This document shows positions 17,639 to 26,320 of a DNA stretch of 64,000 nt, piece after piece. Under the pieces are notes generated by a model. It did not search any database, was not told the origin of the DNA, and was given only the letters and a program-made list of their open reading frames with translations. Each line of letters opens with the position of its first letter. Position 1 is the stretch's first letter. The stretch is from Microbacterium sp. NC79 (GTDB lineage: Bacteria > Actinomycetota > Actinomycetes > Actinomycetales > Microbacteriaceae), in NCBI RefSeq assembly GCF_019061125.1, contig NZ_JAHQYI010000001.1, positions 1,922,001 through 1,986,000 on the forward strand, read 5' to 3'. Made by a program: the position numbers and the translations under genes.

Positions 17639-18700
17639 ATGCGCACCGATGCCCAGCCCACCCCCACGCCTGTAGCCGAGACGGCACACGCAGCTGTTTC
17701 GCTGAATGGCGTCACCAAGACCTTCGGTGATTTCACCGCGGTCAAAGACCTCGAACTGCAGGTGAAGAAGGGCGAGTTCCTCTCGATGCTCGGCCCCTCG
17801 GGCTCGGGTAAAACGACGGTGCTTCGCATGATCGCTGGCTTTGAAGAGGCGACAAGCGGAACCATCATGCTGGGCGATACGGACGTCACCCAGGTGCCGC
17901 CGCACCGACGCCAGGTCAACACCGTCTTCCAGGATTACGCGCTGTTTCCGCACCTGACGATCGCCGAGAACGTCGGCTACGGCCTCAAGGTGCGCGGCGT
18001 CTCGCGCGCTGAGCGCGACGCCGCCGTGGCAACTGCGCTCGAGCAGGTACGCCTCAGCGCCGTGGCGAACCGACTGCCCCACCAGCTTTCCGGCGGTCAG
18101 CGTCAGCGCATCGCCCTGGCTCGTGCGTTGATCCTCAAACCCGAAGTGCTCCTGCTCGATGAGCCGCTCGGAGCGCTCGACAAGCAGTTGCGCGAAGAAA
18201 TGCAGATCGAGCTCAAGCAGATTCAGCGCGAGGTCGGCATCACCTTCATCTTCGTGACGCACGATCAGGAGGAAGCGCTCACGCTGAGCGACCGCGTCGC
18301 CGTCTTCAATAACGGCAAGATCGAGCAGATCGGCACGGCCCGCGACGTTTACGAATTTCCGCAGACCGAGTTCGTCGCGCGGTTCTTGGGGCTGTCCAAC
18401 ATTATTCCCGCGTCCGTCGCGTCGCCGGGTACTGACGGAACCATCAGTATCCGCCCGGAGCGCGTGCGCGTGATTCCGGCTGGTTCCGTAACAAGCGACA
18501 GCGAAGTGTCGATCGCTGGCGTGATTTCCGAAACCGTCTACACCGGCCCCACCACCCGATACATCGTCGAAGCCGACGGCGGATTCCGCATCATCGCAGA
18601 GGCACAAAATGCCCATCACCCGGCAGACCTGGCGCCCTTCGGGCGCGGCGATTCGGTTCGAGTTGCGTGGTCCACCGACCACGCAGTCACCCTGCCCTAG
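17639..18700 (+). CDS. potA: ABC transporter ATP-binding protein, spermidine/putrescine (PotA) type
   Basis: A 353-residue importer ATPase. Walker A GPSGSGKTT is at about 53-61, the Q-loop at VFQDYALFPHLT, the signature LSGGQRQRIALARAL near 145-159, Walker B VLLLDEPLGALD near 168-179 and the H-loop at FVTHDQEEAL. The C-terminal TOBE domain (about 250-350: GTISIRPERVRVIP) is typical of the PotA/FbpC branch. It has a strong GAGGAG Shine-Dalgarno. It is first in a five-gene run with lipoprotein, two permeases and a PLP enzyme. Polyamine specificity is a family-level inference; related systems move other cationic or small organic solutes. Confidence 0.88.
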   Translation: MRTDAQPTPTPVAETAHAAVSLNGVTKTFGDFTAVKDLELQVKKGEFLSMLGPSGSGKTTVLRMIAGFEEATSGTIMLGDTDVTQVPPHRRQVNTVFQDYALFPHLTIAENVGYGLKVRGVSRAERDAAVATALEQVRLSAVANRLPHQLSGGQRQRIALARALILKPEVLLLDEPLGALDKQLREEMQIELKQIQREVGITFIFVTHDQEEALTLSDRVAVFNNGKIEQIGTARDVYEFPQTEFVARFLGLSNIIPASVASPGTDGTISIRPERVRVIPAGSVTSDSEVSIAGVISETVYTGPTTRYIVEADGGFRIIAEAQNAHHPADLAPFGRGDSVRVAWSTDHAVTLP

Positions 18701-18744
18701 ACCTCACAACCACACACGCAGTTCAACACCACCAAGGAGACACC

Positions 18745-19920
18745 ATGCGTTCACGCATTTTAGCCGGCACCGCCCTCGCGGCAGCCGCAACGCTCGTCCT
18801 CGCCGGATGTTCCTCGAGCGACACGGACGGCACCGGAGGCCTCACCATTGAGGTTCCCGATGTTCCGATGATTCAAGAAAAGGGCGACTACGAAGGCGAA
18901 GTCAACATCGTCGCGTGGTCCGGCTTCGTCGAGCCTGCGTGGTCCGACGAATTCACCGAGCAAACCGGCTGCGTCGTCAACCGCAAGGTCGCGGGCACGA
19001 GCGACGAAATGGTTCAGCTCATGCAGAGCGGCGACTACGACCTCGTCTCTGCTTCGGGTGACGCCAGCCTCCGGTTGATCGTCGGCGGCGACGTCCAGCC
19101 GCTCAATCTGGAACTCATCCCGAACTTCGGCGACGACATCGTTGAGGGCATGAAGGGCCAGATCTACGACACCCTCAACGGCAAGAGCTACGGCGTGCCG
19201 ATCGGTCGCGGTGCCAACATCCTCCAGTACAACTCCGATGTCGTCACGGAAGCACCCGACAGCTGGAGCGTTGCGTGGGAGTCCGACAGCCCGTATGCAG
19301 GCAAGGTCATCGCCTACGACGCGCCGATTTACATCGCTGACGCCGCGATCTACCTGATGGCAACCCAGCCTGACCTCGGCATCAAAAACCCTTACGCACT
19401 CGACCAGACGCAGCTCGATGCTGCCATCGCTCTGTTGCAAAAGCAGAACAAGATTGTCTCCGAATACTGGGCAGACCCGGCAGCACAAATCACGTCGTTC
19501 GTCGGTGGCACCACCGACCTCGGAACCTCGTGGGAGGTTTTGCGCAAGCTGACCGAAGACGACAAGTTCAAGTCGGTACTGCCGAAGGAGGGCTCCACTG
19601 GTTGGTCGGATGCCTGGATGCTCGCCACGAAGTCCGCAAACCCGAACTGCGCGTACGAGTGGATGAACTACACCTCCTCCCCTGAAGTCAACGGCGCGAT
19701 CGCGATGAACTTCGGTATGGCTCCCGCCAACGCCGCGTTCTGCGAGCTGAACGACGAAGCCAAGGCGCACTGTGACTACTACAACGCCACGGACGAGGAG
19801 TACTTCAAGAAGGTCTGGTTCTGGACCACCCCGATTGAGCAGTGCATCGACGGTCGCACCGACGTCTCCTGCACCAACTTCCAGCAGTGGACTGACGCCT
19901 GGGCCAAGGTCAAGGGCTAG
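18745..19920 (+). CDS. potD: ABC transporter substrate-binding lipoprotein, PotD/PotF-like
   Basis: A 391-residue type II periplasmic-binding-like protein. The signal peptide ends in the lipobox LVLAGCSS, so the mature protein is lipid-anchored at Cys22. The body shows VNIVAWSGFVEPAWSDEFTEQTGC, MQSGDYDLVSASGDAS and YGVPIGRGANILQYNSD, characteristic of the polyamine-binding (SBP_bac_8) group. I chose the ATG at 18745 because AAGGAGA sits 4 nt upstream and the signal peptide starts there. Several paired cysteines late in the protein (about 320-385) may form disulfides. A hairpin lies after the stop. Confidence 0.85.
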   Translation: MRSRILAGTALAAAATLVLAGCSSSDTDGTGGLTIEVPDVPMIQEKGDYEGEVNIVAWSGFVEPAWSDEFTEQTGCVVNRKVAGTSDEMVQLMQSGDYDLVSASGDASLRLIVGGDVQPLNLELIPNFGDDIVEGMKGQIYDTLNGKSYGVPIGRGANILQYNSDVVTEAPDSWSVAWESDSPYAGKVIAYDAPIYIADAAIYLMATQPDLGIKNPYALDQTQLDAAIALLQKQNKIVSEYWADPAAQITSFVGGTTDLGTSWEVLRKLTEDDKFKSVLPKEGSTGWSDAWMLATKSANPNCAYEWMNYTSSPEVNGAIAMNFGMAPANAAFCELNDEAKAHCDYYNATDEEYFKKVWFWTTPIEQCIDGRTDVSCTNFQQWTDAWAKVKG

Positions 19921-19928
19921 ACATTCCC

Positions 19929-19958
19929 GGTGGGCGGAGGCCTCCCCTTCCGCCCACC
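19929..19958 (+). terminator. Intra-operon attenuator hairpin after the binding-protein gene
   Basis: GGTGGGCGGA (19929-19938) pairs perfectly with TCCGCCCACC (19949-19958), a 10-bp stem with a 10-nt loop and no U-run. Hairpins here commonly stabilise the upstream binding-protein mRNA or partly terminate, giving more binding protein than permease. Confidence 0.6.
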
Positions 19959-19990
19959 ACCCCCTTCTTTACTACAGAACGGATCGACTC

Positions 19991-20818
19991 ATGAAACGTC
20001 GTGGACAGCTCGCCGCACTTCTGGCGTTGCCGATGGCCTGGCTGGTCGGTATCTATATCTTCTCGCTGGCGATGCTTCTCATCACGGCCTTCTGGACAAC
20101 AGATTCGTTCACTTCGAAGGTCAAGCCTGGCTTTACGCTACGGAACTTCGAGCAGCTCTTCACCAACAGCGCTTACTTCTCGACTGCGCTGAAAACCCTC
20201 GGGATCGCCCTCGGTGTCACCGTGCTGTGCGTTCTCATCTCGATCCCTCTCGGAATCTTCATGGCGAAGATCGCGAAGCCGTGGCTGCGCGCCGTCCTTG
20301 CTGTTGCCATCACCATGCCGCTGTGGGCCGGCTACCTCGTGAAGATTCTCGCGATGCGCATCGCCTTCACCGAGAACGGCTTCGTGAACTGGCTCCTCGC
20401 TCCGATCGGCGGTAGCGGGCCAGGCTTCAGCGAATTCACCACAATCCTGACGCTGACCTACCTCTGGCTGCCCTACATGGCTGTTCCGGTTTACACCGCC
20501 ATCCGCCAGTTGCCTGCCAACCTCTTCGATGCTTCCGCTGACCTCGGTGCAGGTGCCGGCCGCACGATCTTCACCATCGTGGTTCCGCTCATCAAACCCG
20601 CACTCATCGCCGGCTCCATCTTCACGTTCTCACTGAGCCTCGGCGACTACATTGCCGCGAAGTTCGTCGGTGGATCTACCCAGATGATCGGTAGCCTCAT
20701 CGCTTTGAACATCAACCTCAACCCGCCGCTGGCCGCCGCGTTCGCCATGGTTCCGATCACCTTCGTCATCATCTACCTACTCAGCGTGCAGCGCACCGGC
20801 GCTCTGGAAAGGATGTAA
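19991..20818 (+). CDS. potB: ABC transporter permease, PotB-like
   Basis: A 275-residue integral membrane protein with about six TM segments, the first at 8-35 (LAALLALPMAWLVGIYIFSLAMLLITAF). The EAA-type loop that couples to the ATPase reads DASADLGAGAGRTIFTIVVPLIKPAL near 185-210. Start ATG 19991 (MKRRGQLAAL) gives the normal permease N terminus; upstream in-frame codons overlap the binding-protein gene. The Shine-Dalgarno is weak, so translation may depend on the preceding genes. It ends 2 nt before the next permease gene. Confidence 0.87.
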   Translation: MKRRGQLAALLALPMAWLVGIYIFSLAMLLITAFWTTDSFTSKVKPGFTLRNFEQLFTNSAYFSTALKTLGIALGVTVLCVLISIPLGIFMAKIAKPWLRAVLAVAITMPLWAGYLVKILAMRIAFTENGFVNWLLAPIGGSGPGFSEFTTILTLTYLWLPYMAVPVYTAIRQLPANLFDASADLGAGAGRTIFTIVVPLIKPALIAGSIFTFSLSLGDYIAAKFVGGSTQMIGSLIALNINLNPPLAAAFAMVPITFVIIYLLSVQRTGALERM

Positions 20819-20820
20819 TC

Positions 20821-21624
20821 ATGCTTCGCCTGTCAACCGGAGCCAAGGTCGTCCTCGGCGTCATCGTCGCCATCGTGCTGGCCTTCATGTACATTCCGCT
20901 CTTCCTGGTGGTCAGCAACTCGTTCAACGCCGCGCGCATCTCAAGCTGGCCAATTAAGGAGTTCTCGACCGACTGGTGGGCAAAAACCTTCGCAAACGAG
21001 CCGGTGCGCGATGCCCTGCTCAATTCGGTTCTTGTCGGCCTCGGCGCCACCGTGATCGCACTGATTCTCGGCACGCTTGTGGCCTACGCCCTGCAGCGCT
21101 ACGAATTCTTCGGCAAGCAGACCGTCAACCTTCTCGTGGTCTTGCCGATCGCGCTGCCCGGCATTGTCACCGGTGTCGCACTCAACAACACCTTTAACCA
21201 GGTACTCGAACCCATCGGCATTCACGTTGGCTACTTCGGCATGATAATCGCGCACGCCACGTTCTGCATCGTGATGGTCTTTAACAACGTGTTTGCACGT
21301 CTGCGTCGCCTCAGCCCCAACGTGGAAGAGGCTTCACGTGACCTCGGGGCCACACCGTTGCAGACGTTCCGCCTCATCACCTTTCCGCAGTTTCGCAGCG
21401 CATTCATCGCTGGCGGTATCCTCGCATTCGCCCTCAGCTTCGACGAGGTTGTCGTGACCATCTTCACCGCTCCCCCCGGCGTCGAGACACTGCCACTGTG
21501 GATCTTCAACCAGATGGCGCGCCCGAACGAGGCGAGCATGGTGAACGTCGTCGCGACCGTTGTGATCATTGCGTCGTTTATCCCGGTGTGGGCATCGCAG
21601 CGCTTGTCGAAGGAGATCGACTAG
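20821..21624 (+). CDS. potC: ABC transporter permease, PotC-like
   Basis: A 267-residue membrane protein, the second permease of the importer. Six TM segments are predictable, the first at about 8-32 (VVLGVIVAIVLAFMYIPLFLVVSNSFN). The coupling loop EEASRDLGATPLQTFRLITFPQFRSAFIAGGILAFALSFDE near 160-200 is the PotC-type EAA motif. It starts 2 nt after potB, so the two are translationally coupled and presumably form a heterodimeric channel. Confidence 0.88.
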   Translation: MLRLSTGAKVVLGVIVAIVLAFMYIPLFLVVSNSFNAARISSWPIKEFSTDWWAKTFANEPVRDALLNSVLVGLGATVIALILGTLVAYALQRYEFFGKQTVNLLVVLPIALPGIVTGVALNNTFNQVLEPIGIHVGYFGMIIAHATFCIVMVFNNVFARLRRLSPNVEEASRDLGATPLQTFRLITFPQFRSAFIAGGILAFALSFDEVVVTIFTAPPGVETLPLWIFNQMARPNEASMVNVVATVVIIASFIPVWASQRLSKEID

Positions 21625-21665
21625 GCCCAGACTAAGCTCGAAGCATCGACCTACGAGGGAGTCCG

Positions 21666-22778
21666 ATGCGTACGCAGCTCAGCATCCTGACCGACGACAC
21701 GACCGTTGACGTTGATCGCAGCGACACCGGTTATGACGCCTGGGTGCAAAACGCCATTCGAGCCGTCAACGCTGATGCGCAGCGCACTGCCGATACCCAC
21801 CTGCTGCGCTTCCCGCTCCCGCTTGAGTGGAACATTCAGCTCTATTTGAAAGATGAATCCACCCACGTCACCGGCTCGCTGAAGCACCGGCTCGCGCGAA
21901 GCCTCTTTCTGTACGGCTTGGCGAATGGGTGGATTCGTCCTGGCGTTCCGGTCATTGAAGCATCCAGTGGTTCCACCGCCGTGTCGGAGGCGTACTTCGC
22001 TCGCCTCATCGGGGTGCCATTCATCGCCGTTGTTCCTCGCTCGACCAGTTCAGAAAAGACGCGTCTGATCGAGTTTGAAGGCGGAACCGTGCATTATGTC
22101 GACGATGCACGCACGGTATCGAGTGAATCCGTGCGCCTCGCAGCGGAGACCGGTGGTCACTTCATCGACCAGTTCACGTATGCAGAACGGGCAACGGACT
22201 GGCGCGGAAACAACAACGTCGCCGAGTCAATTTTCCGGCAAATGTCTGAAGAGCCGCACCCCGAGCCGACGTGGATCGTCACGACGGCGGGCACAGGCGG
22301 AACCTCGGCGACGATTGGCCGCTACGTGCGATACACGCAGCGCGCCACCCGCATTGCGGTCGCTGACCCGGAGAACTCGTGCTTCTTCGATGGCTGGCTG
22401 GGTGGCAACACTCAGGAGGTATGCGATACCCCTGGCCGCATTGAAGGCATCGGGCGCCCGCGCATGGAGCCGAGCTTCCTGCCCTCCGTCATCGACCGCA
22501 TGATGAAGGTTCCGGATGCCGCAAGCATCGCCACAATCCACGCCCTCCAGGCACGGATGGGCCGGATGGCTGGCGGCTCGACCGGAACCGGGCTCTGGGC
22601 GGCGCTACGCATCATCGCTGAGATGCGCTCGCGTGGCGAGTCCGGAAGCGTGCTCACGCTGCTGTGTGACGGCGGCGACCGCTACGTTGACCGCTATTAC
22701 AACGACGCGTGGCTTGACGCGCAGGGCATCGACACCGCACCGTATCGGGCCATGATTGATGAGCTGCTCGACGCTTAA
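21666..22778 (+). CDS. PLP-dependent cysteine synthase-family protein, Cds1 (L-cysteine desulfhydrase)-like
   Basis: A 370-residue fold-type II PLP enzyme. The Schiff-base lysine is in the segment [15 protein letters not shown] (Lys near 72), the substrate-loop [11 protein letters not shown] is near 100, and a glycine-rich phosphate-binding loop [18 protein letters not shown] is near 205. Length and motifs such as [13 protein letters not shown] resemble mycobacterial Cds1, which breaks down L-cysteine to pyruvate, ammonia and sulfide; activity is inferred. It follows potC by 41 bp with a GGGAG ribosome binding site, so it may belong to the same operon, which hints that the transporter may carry an amine or amino-acid derivative. 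Confidence 0.75.
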   Translation: MRTQLSILTDDTTVDVDRSDTGYDAWVQNAIRAVNADAQRTADTHLLRFPLPLEWNIQLYLKDESTHVTGSLKHRLARSLFLYGLANGWIRPGVPVIEASSGSTAVSEAYFARLIGVPFIAVVPRSTSSEKTRLIEFEGGTVHYVDDARTVSSESVRLAAETGGHFIDQFTYAERATDWRGNNNVAESIFRQMSEEPHPEPTWIVTTAGTGGTSATIGRYVRYTQRATRIAVADPENSCFFDGWLGGNTQEVCDTPGRIEGIGRPRMEPSFLPSVIDRMMKVPDAASIATIHALQARMGRMAGGSTGTGLWAALRIIAEMRSRGESGSVLTLLCDGGDRYVDRYYNDAWLDAQGIDTAPYRAMIDELLDA

Positions 22779-22796
22779 CGCGTGGCCGTCATTCGG

Positions 22797-23531
22797 CTAG
22801 AGCGAGAAGCCCTCCGCGTATTGCACTGTCTTCTCCCCCGCACGCACGGCAAACGGCAGGCGGTTGCGTAGCGGCGGCAGCGGGCAGTTCATTTGGTTCG
22901 AGAAGCCGCACGGCGGAATTTCCGCGGTGTTGAAGTCGAGAGTGACAGCGAGCACGTCGCCGGGCTTGAGCGCGCGACCAAGGTCAGGAAGCTGCACATA
23001 CAGGAATCGACCAGCACCGTACGTCTCGGAACCGTTAGTCTTGTCAGCAAACACCAGCTGTAGGCCTGGTCCGCTCTCCAGGGGGGTGTCGAGCGCTTCG
23101 ACGCGATATTCGGTTCCGTCGTGTGTGAAGACGAGATCTCCTGAGACGGCGTGCCTGCGGAGCGCGCCGCCGTCGCGAAGGTGCTCGAACGGAACCACGC
23201 GGTCGGCATCAACAAACTCGAAGCGTCCGTTAATCACCCAGCTGGGGTCGTACGGGTAGGCGTCGATGCCTTCAAACGCCTGCGCTGCAGGCGAGTCCTG
23301 CTGCCATACGCGGTACCCGTGCTGCATTTCACCGTTGTCGATGTGTGGGCGGCTGAGGCGCGTGAGTGTTGCCGTGCTAGGAAAGTCAGCGAGAGCGACG
23401 GCCTCGTCTGGGATGGCCTCGCCCGGCTGATCCCACTGCGTGAGAACAAGGGAGAGCGCGCCACGCGGCGCGGTCACCTCGGCAATGCGGTCGGCGCGAA
23501 ACTGCTCGTACTGGACTTCAGCGTTACTCAC
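22797..23531 (-). CDS. DUF1684 domain protein
   Basis: A 244-residue soluble protein. The C-terminal part, SETYGAGRFLYVQLPD....TLDFNTAEIPPCGFSNQMNCPLPPLRNRLPFAVRAGEKTVQ, is the conserved DUF1684 core. Its invariant Cys, Asn, Pro and Arg residues suggest an active site, but no reaction is established. Convergent with the Cds1-like gene, 18 bp apart. Confidence 0.85.
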   Translation of the reverse strand: MSNAEVQYEQFRADRIAEVTAPRGALSLVLTQWDQPGEAIPDEAVALADFPSTATLTRLSRPHIDNGEMQHGYRVWQQDSPAAQAFEGIDAYPYDPSWVINGRFEFVDADRVVPFEHLRDGGALRRHAVSGDLVFTHDGTEYRVEALDTPLESGPGLQLVFADKTNGSETYGAGRFLYVQLPDLGRALKPGDVLAVTLDFNTAEIPPCGFSNQMNCPLPPLRNRLPFAVRAGEKTVQYAEGFSL

Positions 23532-23611
23532 GCCTCTATGTCACCACGAATGCGAAGGCCCCCGCAAACGTCGAGTCATGAGACGTTATGTCGCGGCCAG
23601 GCACACGAGTG

Positions 23612-24076
23612 TTAGTTCTTGCCGCCGGGAGGGCCCACGATCAGCAGAGTCGTGTAGAGCGCGACGATCGCGAGCACGATGAGTAGCGCGAGTACCCACG
23701 GACGGTTCAGGAAGAAGCGCATCCAGCGGTCGTACCAGCGGGCGTCGCGCGGATCATCGGTCTGCTCCAAACGCCACGCGCCTTCGAGCATGCCGCGGCG
23801 ATGCAGCGCAATGTCGACCGGAACCGTGGCGTACGGAATCACGGCAGCGGCAATCGCGAGGACGGTAGGTCCGACCTTCCAGCGCTGGTTCATTGCGACG
23901 AGGATGGCGGTCGCACCGTACGAGAGGAAGATGAAGCCGTGAATCGCGCCACCAATGGTGACCACAATGCTGGGGGCGCCGACTGCTCGCGCAATGAGCG
24001 CGGAGATCAGGATCGTCCAGGTAATGACTTCGGCGATAGCCAACGTACGAAACAGTGTTTTTGGTGCGCGGAACAC
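23612..24076 (-). CDS. DUF3817 small membrane protein
   Basis: A 154-residue membrane protein with four hydrophobic segments: LAIAEVITWTILISALIARAVG, IVVTIGGAIHGFIFLSYGATAILVA, VLAIAAAVIPYATVPVDIAL and WVLALLIVLAIVALYTTLLIVG. The first two, with GAIHGFIF, match the DUF3817 pattern found in actinobacterial 'integral membrane' proteins. I chose GTG 24076 because AAGGAG stands 5 nt upstream; the region further up reads as arginine-rich non-coding sequence. Function unknown. Confidence 0.8.
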   Translation of the reverse strand: MFRAPKTLFRTLAIAEVITWTILISALIARAVGAPSIVVTIGGAIHGFIFLSYGATAILVAMNQRWKVGPTVLAIAAAVIPYATVPVDIALHRRGMLEGAWRLEQTDDPRDARWYDRWMRFFLNRPWVLALLIVLAIVALYTTLLIVGPPGGKN

Positions 24077-24247
24077 GGGTCTCCTTGAAAACGGCGGCAA
24101 TCTTGCCTCCGTTAGCCTAGTGCGCACGGCTGAAAATTTGCCGACACCCTGTCGGAAACGGGTTGATGAGAAGATCCTCACCCGCGCACGACAGGTGCCG
24201 CCCGTCTATTCGTTCGTCGAGCGCTACAGCTTGGATACCATGATCAA

Positions 24248-24964
24248 ATGCGGGACTTTTTTCGGGGCGTCCGCGACTTTGCGGGATCATTCGCATGGTT
24301 CCGTCGCACGCCCACACAAATGCGAAGTGCACTTCTCTCAGCTGTTTTCGTGTGGCTCATTGTCGCGGCAGCGGTGATCGCCTTTGCCGTGTTCCTACCG
24401 ACGATCATCATCGCAATCACCCCGTTCGCGAACGAGTGGAACCCGACGTGGGCGACCATTTTCCGTGTCGGCGCGGCGCTTGGCCTGTTCGCTGCGGTGC
24501 TGTATCTGGCCACCAAGCTGTACCGCTCACTCGTCGTCATCATCGGGGAGCTGGCCTATGTGAAGCTGCGCCGTGCTGTTGCTGCGCACGTCAGTTCCGG
24601 TCTCGAGCCGCGCCGCGAAAGCACCACCCGGATGCTGGGTACTGCGATGATCGGGGTTTTCACCGGCGTTCCACTCGCGATCGTGGTGTTCTTGCTTTCG
24701 CTGATCCCGGTCGTGGGCTTTGTGCTTGGTTGGATCGTCGCTGCGGTCGCCGCTGGTCGTGACTTCGGACGAGACTTGATCGCTCCGACGCTGAATGACG
24801 AGGCGGCGCTGGCGGCCAACCGCGCTCGCATCACCGGCTTCGGTATCGCAGCGAACCTCACGATCCTCATCCCGTTTGTGGGAATGATGGCCATGCCTGT
24901 TGCCGTCGCCGGTGGCACCGCACTCGCGACACGCATTGCGGGTCCGGCCGCGACCGAGGCTTAG
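24248..24964 (+). CDS. EI24-domain (CysZ-like) membrane protein
   Basis: A 238-residue protein with four to five TM helices (about 30-55, 70-90, 130-165, 200-230). The pattern FFRGVRDF.....LLSAV, paired hydrophobic hairpins and GRDFGRDLIAPTLN....R is typical of the EI24/CysZ family. Some members move sulfate; this one's cargo is not known. TACCAT (24236-24241) ends 6 nt before the ATG, indicating a probable leaderless transcript. Its stop overlaps by 4 nt with the convergent signal peptidase gene. Confidence 0.75.
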   Translation: MRDFFRGVRDFAGSFAWFRRTPTQMRSALLSAVFVWLIVAAAVIAFAVFLPTIIIAITPFANEWNPTWATIFRVGAALGLFAAVLYLATKLYRSLVVIIGELAYVKLRRAVAAHVSSGLEPRRESTTRMLGTAMIGVFTGVPLAIVVFLLSLIPVVGFVLGWIVAAVAAGRDFGRDLIAPTLNDEAALAANRARITGFGIAANLTILIPFVGMMAMPVAVAGGTALATRIAGPAATEA

Positions 24965-25584
24965 TCGCCTGCGGGTGCTGCCGTCGACTGACGACGTGAT
25001 CGCTCCCGCAAGCCGGAGACAAACATCCACGCCGCGTAGATCGCGAGCACGCAGGCAAGCGCGGGAATGACAATCGCGCGCACATCTGACGTGACGATCT
25101 GACTCACCCACCCGAGATACGGGATCGCGTACCAGACGGTTCCGCGCACCTGCACTTCACGCACCGGATCGGGGTCAGCGTGTGGGTTCGCGTCGCCCTG
25201 CGTAATGAACAGGCGTTCGCCGTCAGCCGTGAGAAGTTGTTGGGTGACGCGGTGGGTCACGAGCGTCGGCTCACCACTTCGCAATTGGTACGTGAGCACA
25301 TCGCCAGGCTGAATGTCTTCGGCCGCTGTGGGCGTGACGACGACCAGCGTGCCCGGTGGCAGCGCCGGCTCCATCGATGAGGTGACAACGGTGAGTGCGG
25401 TGCCGTTTGCCAGCCGCGGAACCACAATGGCCAGCGCCGCGATAGCCAGCACGAAGAGGAGCGCCCCAAGAGAGAGCCCGGTCAGGAGTGCACTGATCAC
25501 GCCACCGCGAGCTTTTTTCGGTGAGCGCGTTGACGTGTTTCGCTCACGCAGTTCGCGGCGAGTAAGCGGAGCGATCTCAGTCAT
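24961..25584 (-). CDS. sipW: SipW-like signal peptidase I (ER-type Ser/His)
   Basis: A 207-residue membrane protease. The TM anchor is at about 28-56 and a second TM near the C terminus (RAIVIPALACVLAIYAAWMFV). The catalytic serine is Ser70 in TSSMEPALPPG. The general base is His111 in TLVTHRV, in place of the bacterial lysine, which marks the SipW/archaeal-eukaryotic type. SipW enzymes process the alternate signal peptides of TasA-like fibre proteins, and two such proteins are encoded upstream in this operon. I chose ATG 25584, which overlaps the preceding gene by 8 nt. Last gene of the operon. Confidence 0.88.
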   Translation of the reverse strand: MTEIAPLTRRELRERNTSTRSPKKARGGVISALLTGLSLGALLFVLAIAALAIVVPRLANGTALTVVTSSMEPALPPGTLVVVTPTAAEDIQPGDVLTYQLRSGEPTLVTHRVTQQLLTADGERLFITQGDANPHADPDPVREVQVRGTVWYAIPYLGWVSQIVTSDVRAIVIPALACVLAIYAAWMFVSGLRERSRRQSTAAPAGD

Positions 25585-26320
25585 CAATCTTCGTCCGCCG
25601 TTGCCGTGCGATCGCGAACGCACCGGCGATCATGGCCGCGAACGCAGAAACGGCGATCACACTCACGTCGGCCGCACCCGTCGCCGGAAGATCCGGGGCC
25701 GCCGTCGATGGCGGGGACGGTTGCGTGGTGGCTGGTGGAGCTTCCGGATCAGGAACCACGGTGCACGCGTCTCCTGCGGCAACATCAGAGGGCAAGGAGG
25801 CGTCACTGAGAAGCGCACGCAGCTGAAAGCTCACGCTTGCTCCCTGCCCCTCATTACCCTGGTCGCCCTGGCGCTGGCCGAGCATCGCATCGACAGCCAT
25901 CTCAGCCGGAAGTTGAATAACGGCACCAGGCTCAAGCACAACGTCGTTCATCATGACCAGACAACTGCCTGCATCAACCGCGTCGCTCACACGTACCTGG
26001 CTCGATTCCGTGCCGAGGTTTACGGTGACAGCCTCCGCAAAGTCGGTGTCGTTCGCCCGCACATTGATGATATCGATGCGCAGGCGTCCGGCCGTTGTTG
26101 ACGCGTTCTTAATCCAGACGTCCTGGATGATCGCATCCCCCGGAACCACAGCTCCCGCCGCAGAGAAGAGATCCACTGTTGCCGAGGCGGTGAATGTGTT
26201 TCCGTCATACGACACGAGCACGAGCGGGTCGATGGGTGCCGCCGCGCTGGCTGCGGCGGGCACCATGAGGGTTGCGGCCAGGGCTACGCCCACGACGACC
26301 GCGCCGAGATGACGCCTCAT
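25577..26320 (-). CDS. LPATG cell-wall-anchored surface protein
   Basis: A 247-residue exported protein. The Sec signal peptide (about 1-27) ends AAASAAA. The middle (30-185) is a beta-rich domain with DVWIKNASTTAGRLRIDIINVRAN. A Pro/Thr spacer (PDPEAPPATTQPSPPSTAAP) precedes the sortase signal LPATG at about 211-215, a hydrophobic stretch and the RQRRTK tail. No sortase gene lies in the window. It starts with an ATGA overlap on the lectin gene's stop and overlaps sipW, so it is firmly part of this operon. It may anchor the fibre to the wall (inference). Confidence 0.82.
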   Translation of the reverse strand: MRRHLGAVVVGVALAATLMVPAAASAAAPIDPLVLVSYDGNTFTASATVDLFSAAGAVVPGDAIIQDVWIKNASTTAGRLRIDIINVRANDTDFAEAVTVNLGTESSQVRVSDAVDAGSCLVMMNDVVLEPGAVIQLPAEMAVDAMLGQRQGDQGNEGQGASVSFQLRALLSDASLPSDVAAGDACTVVPDPEAPPATTQPSPPSTAAPDLPATGAADVSVIAVSAFAAMIAGAFAIARQRRTKIDD

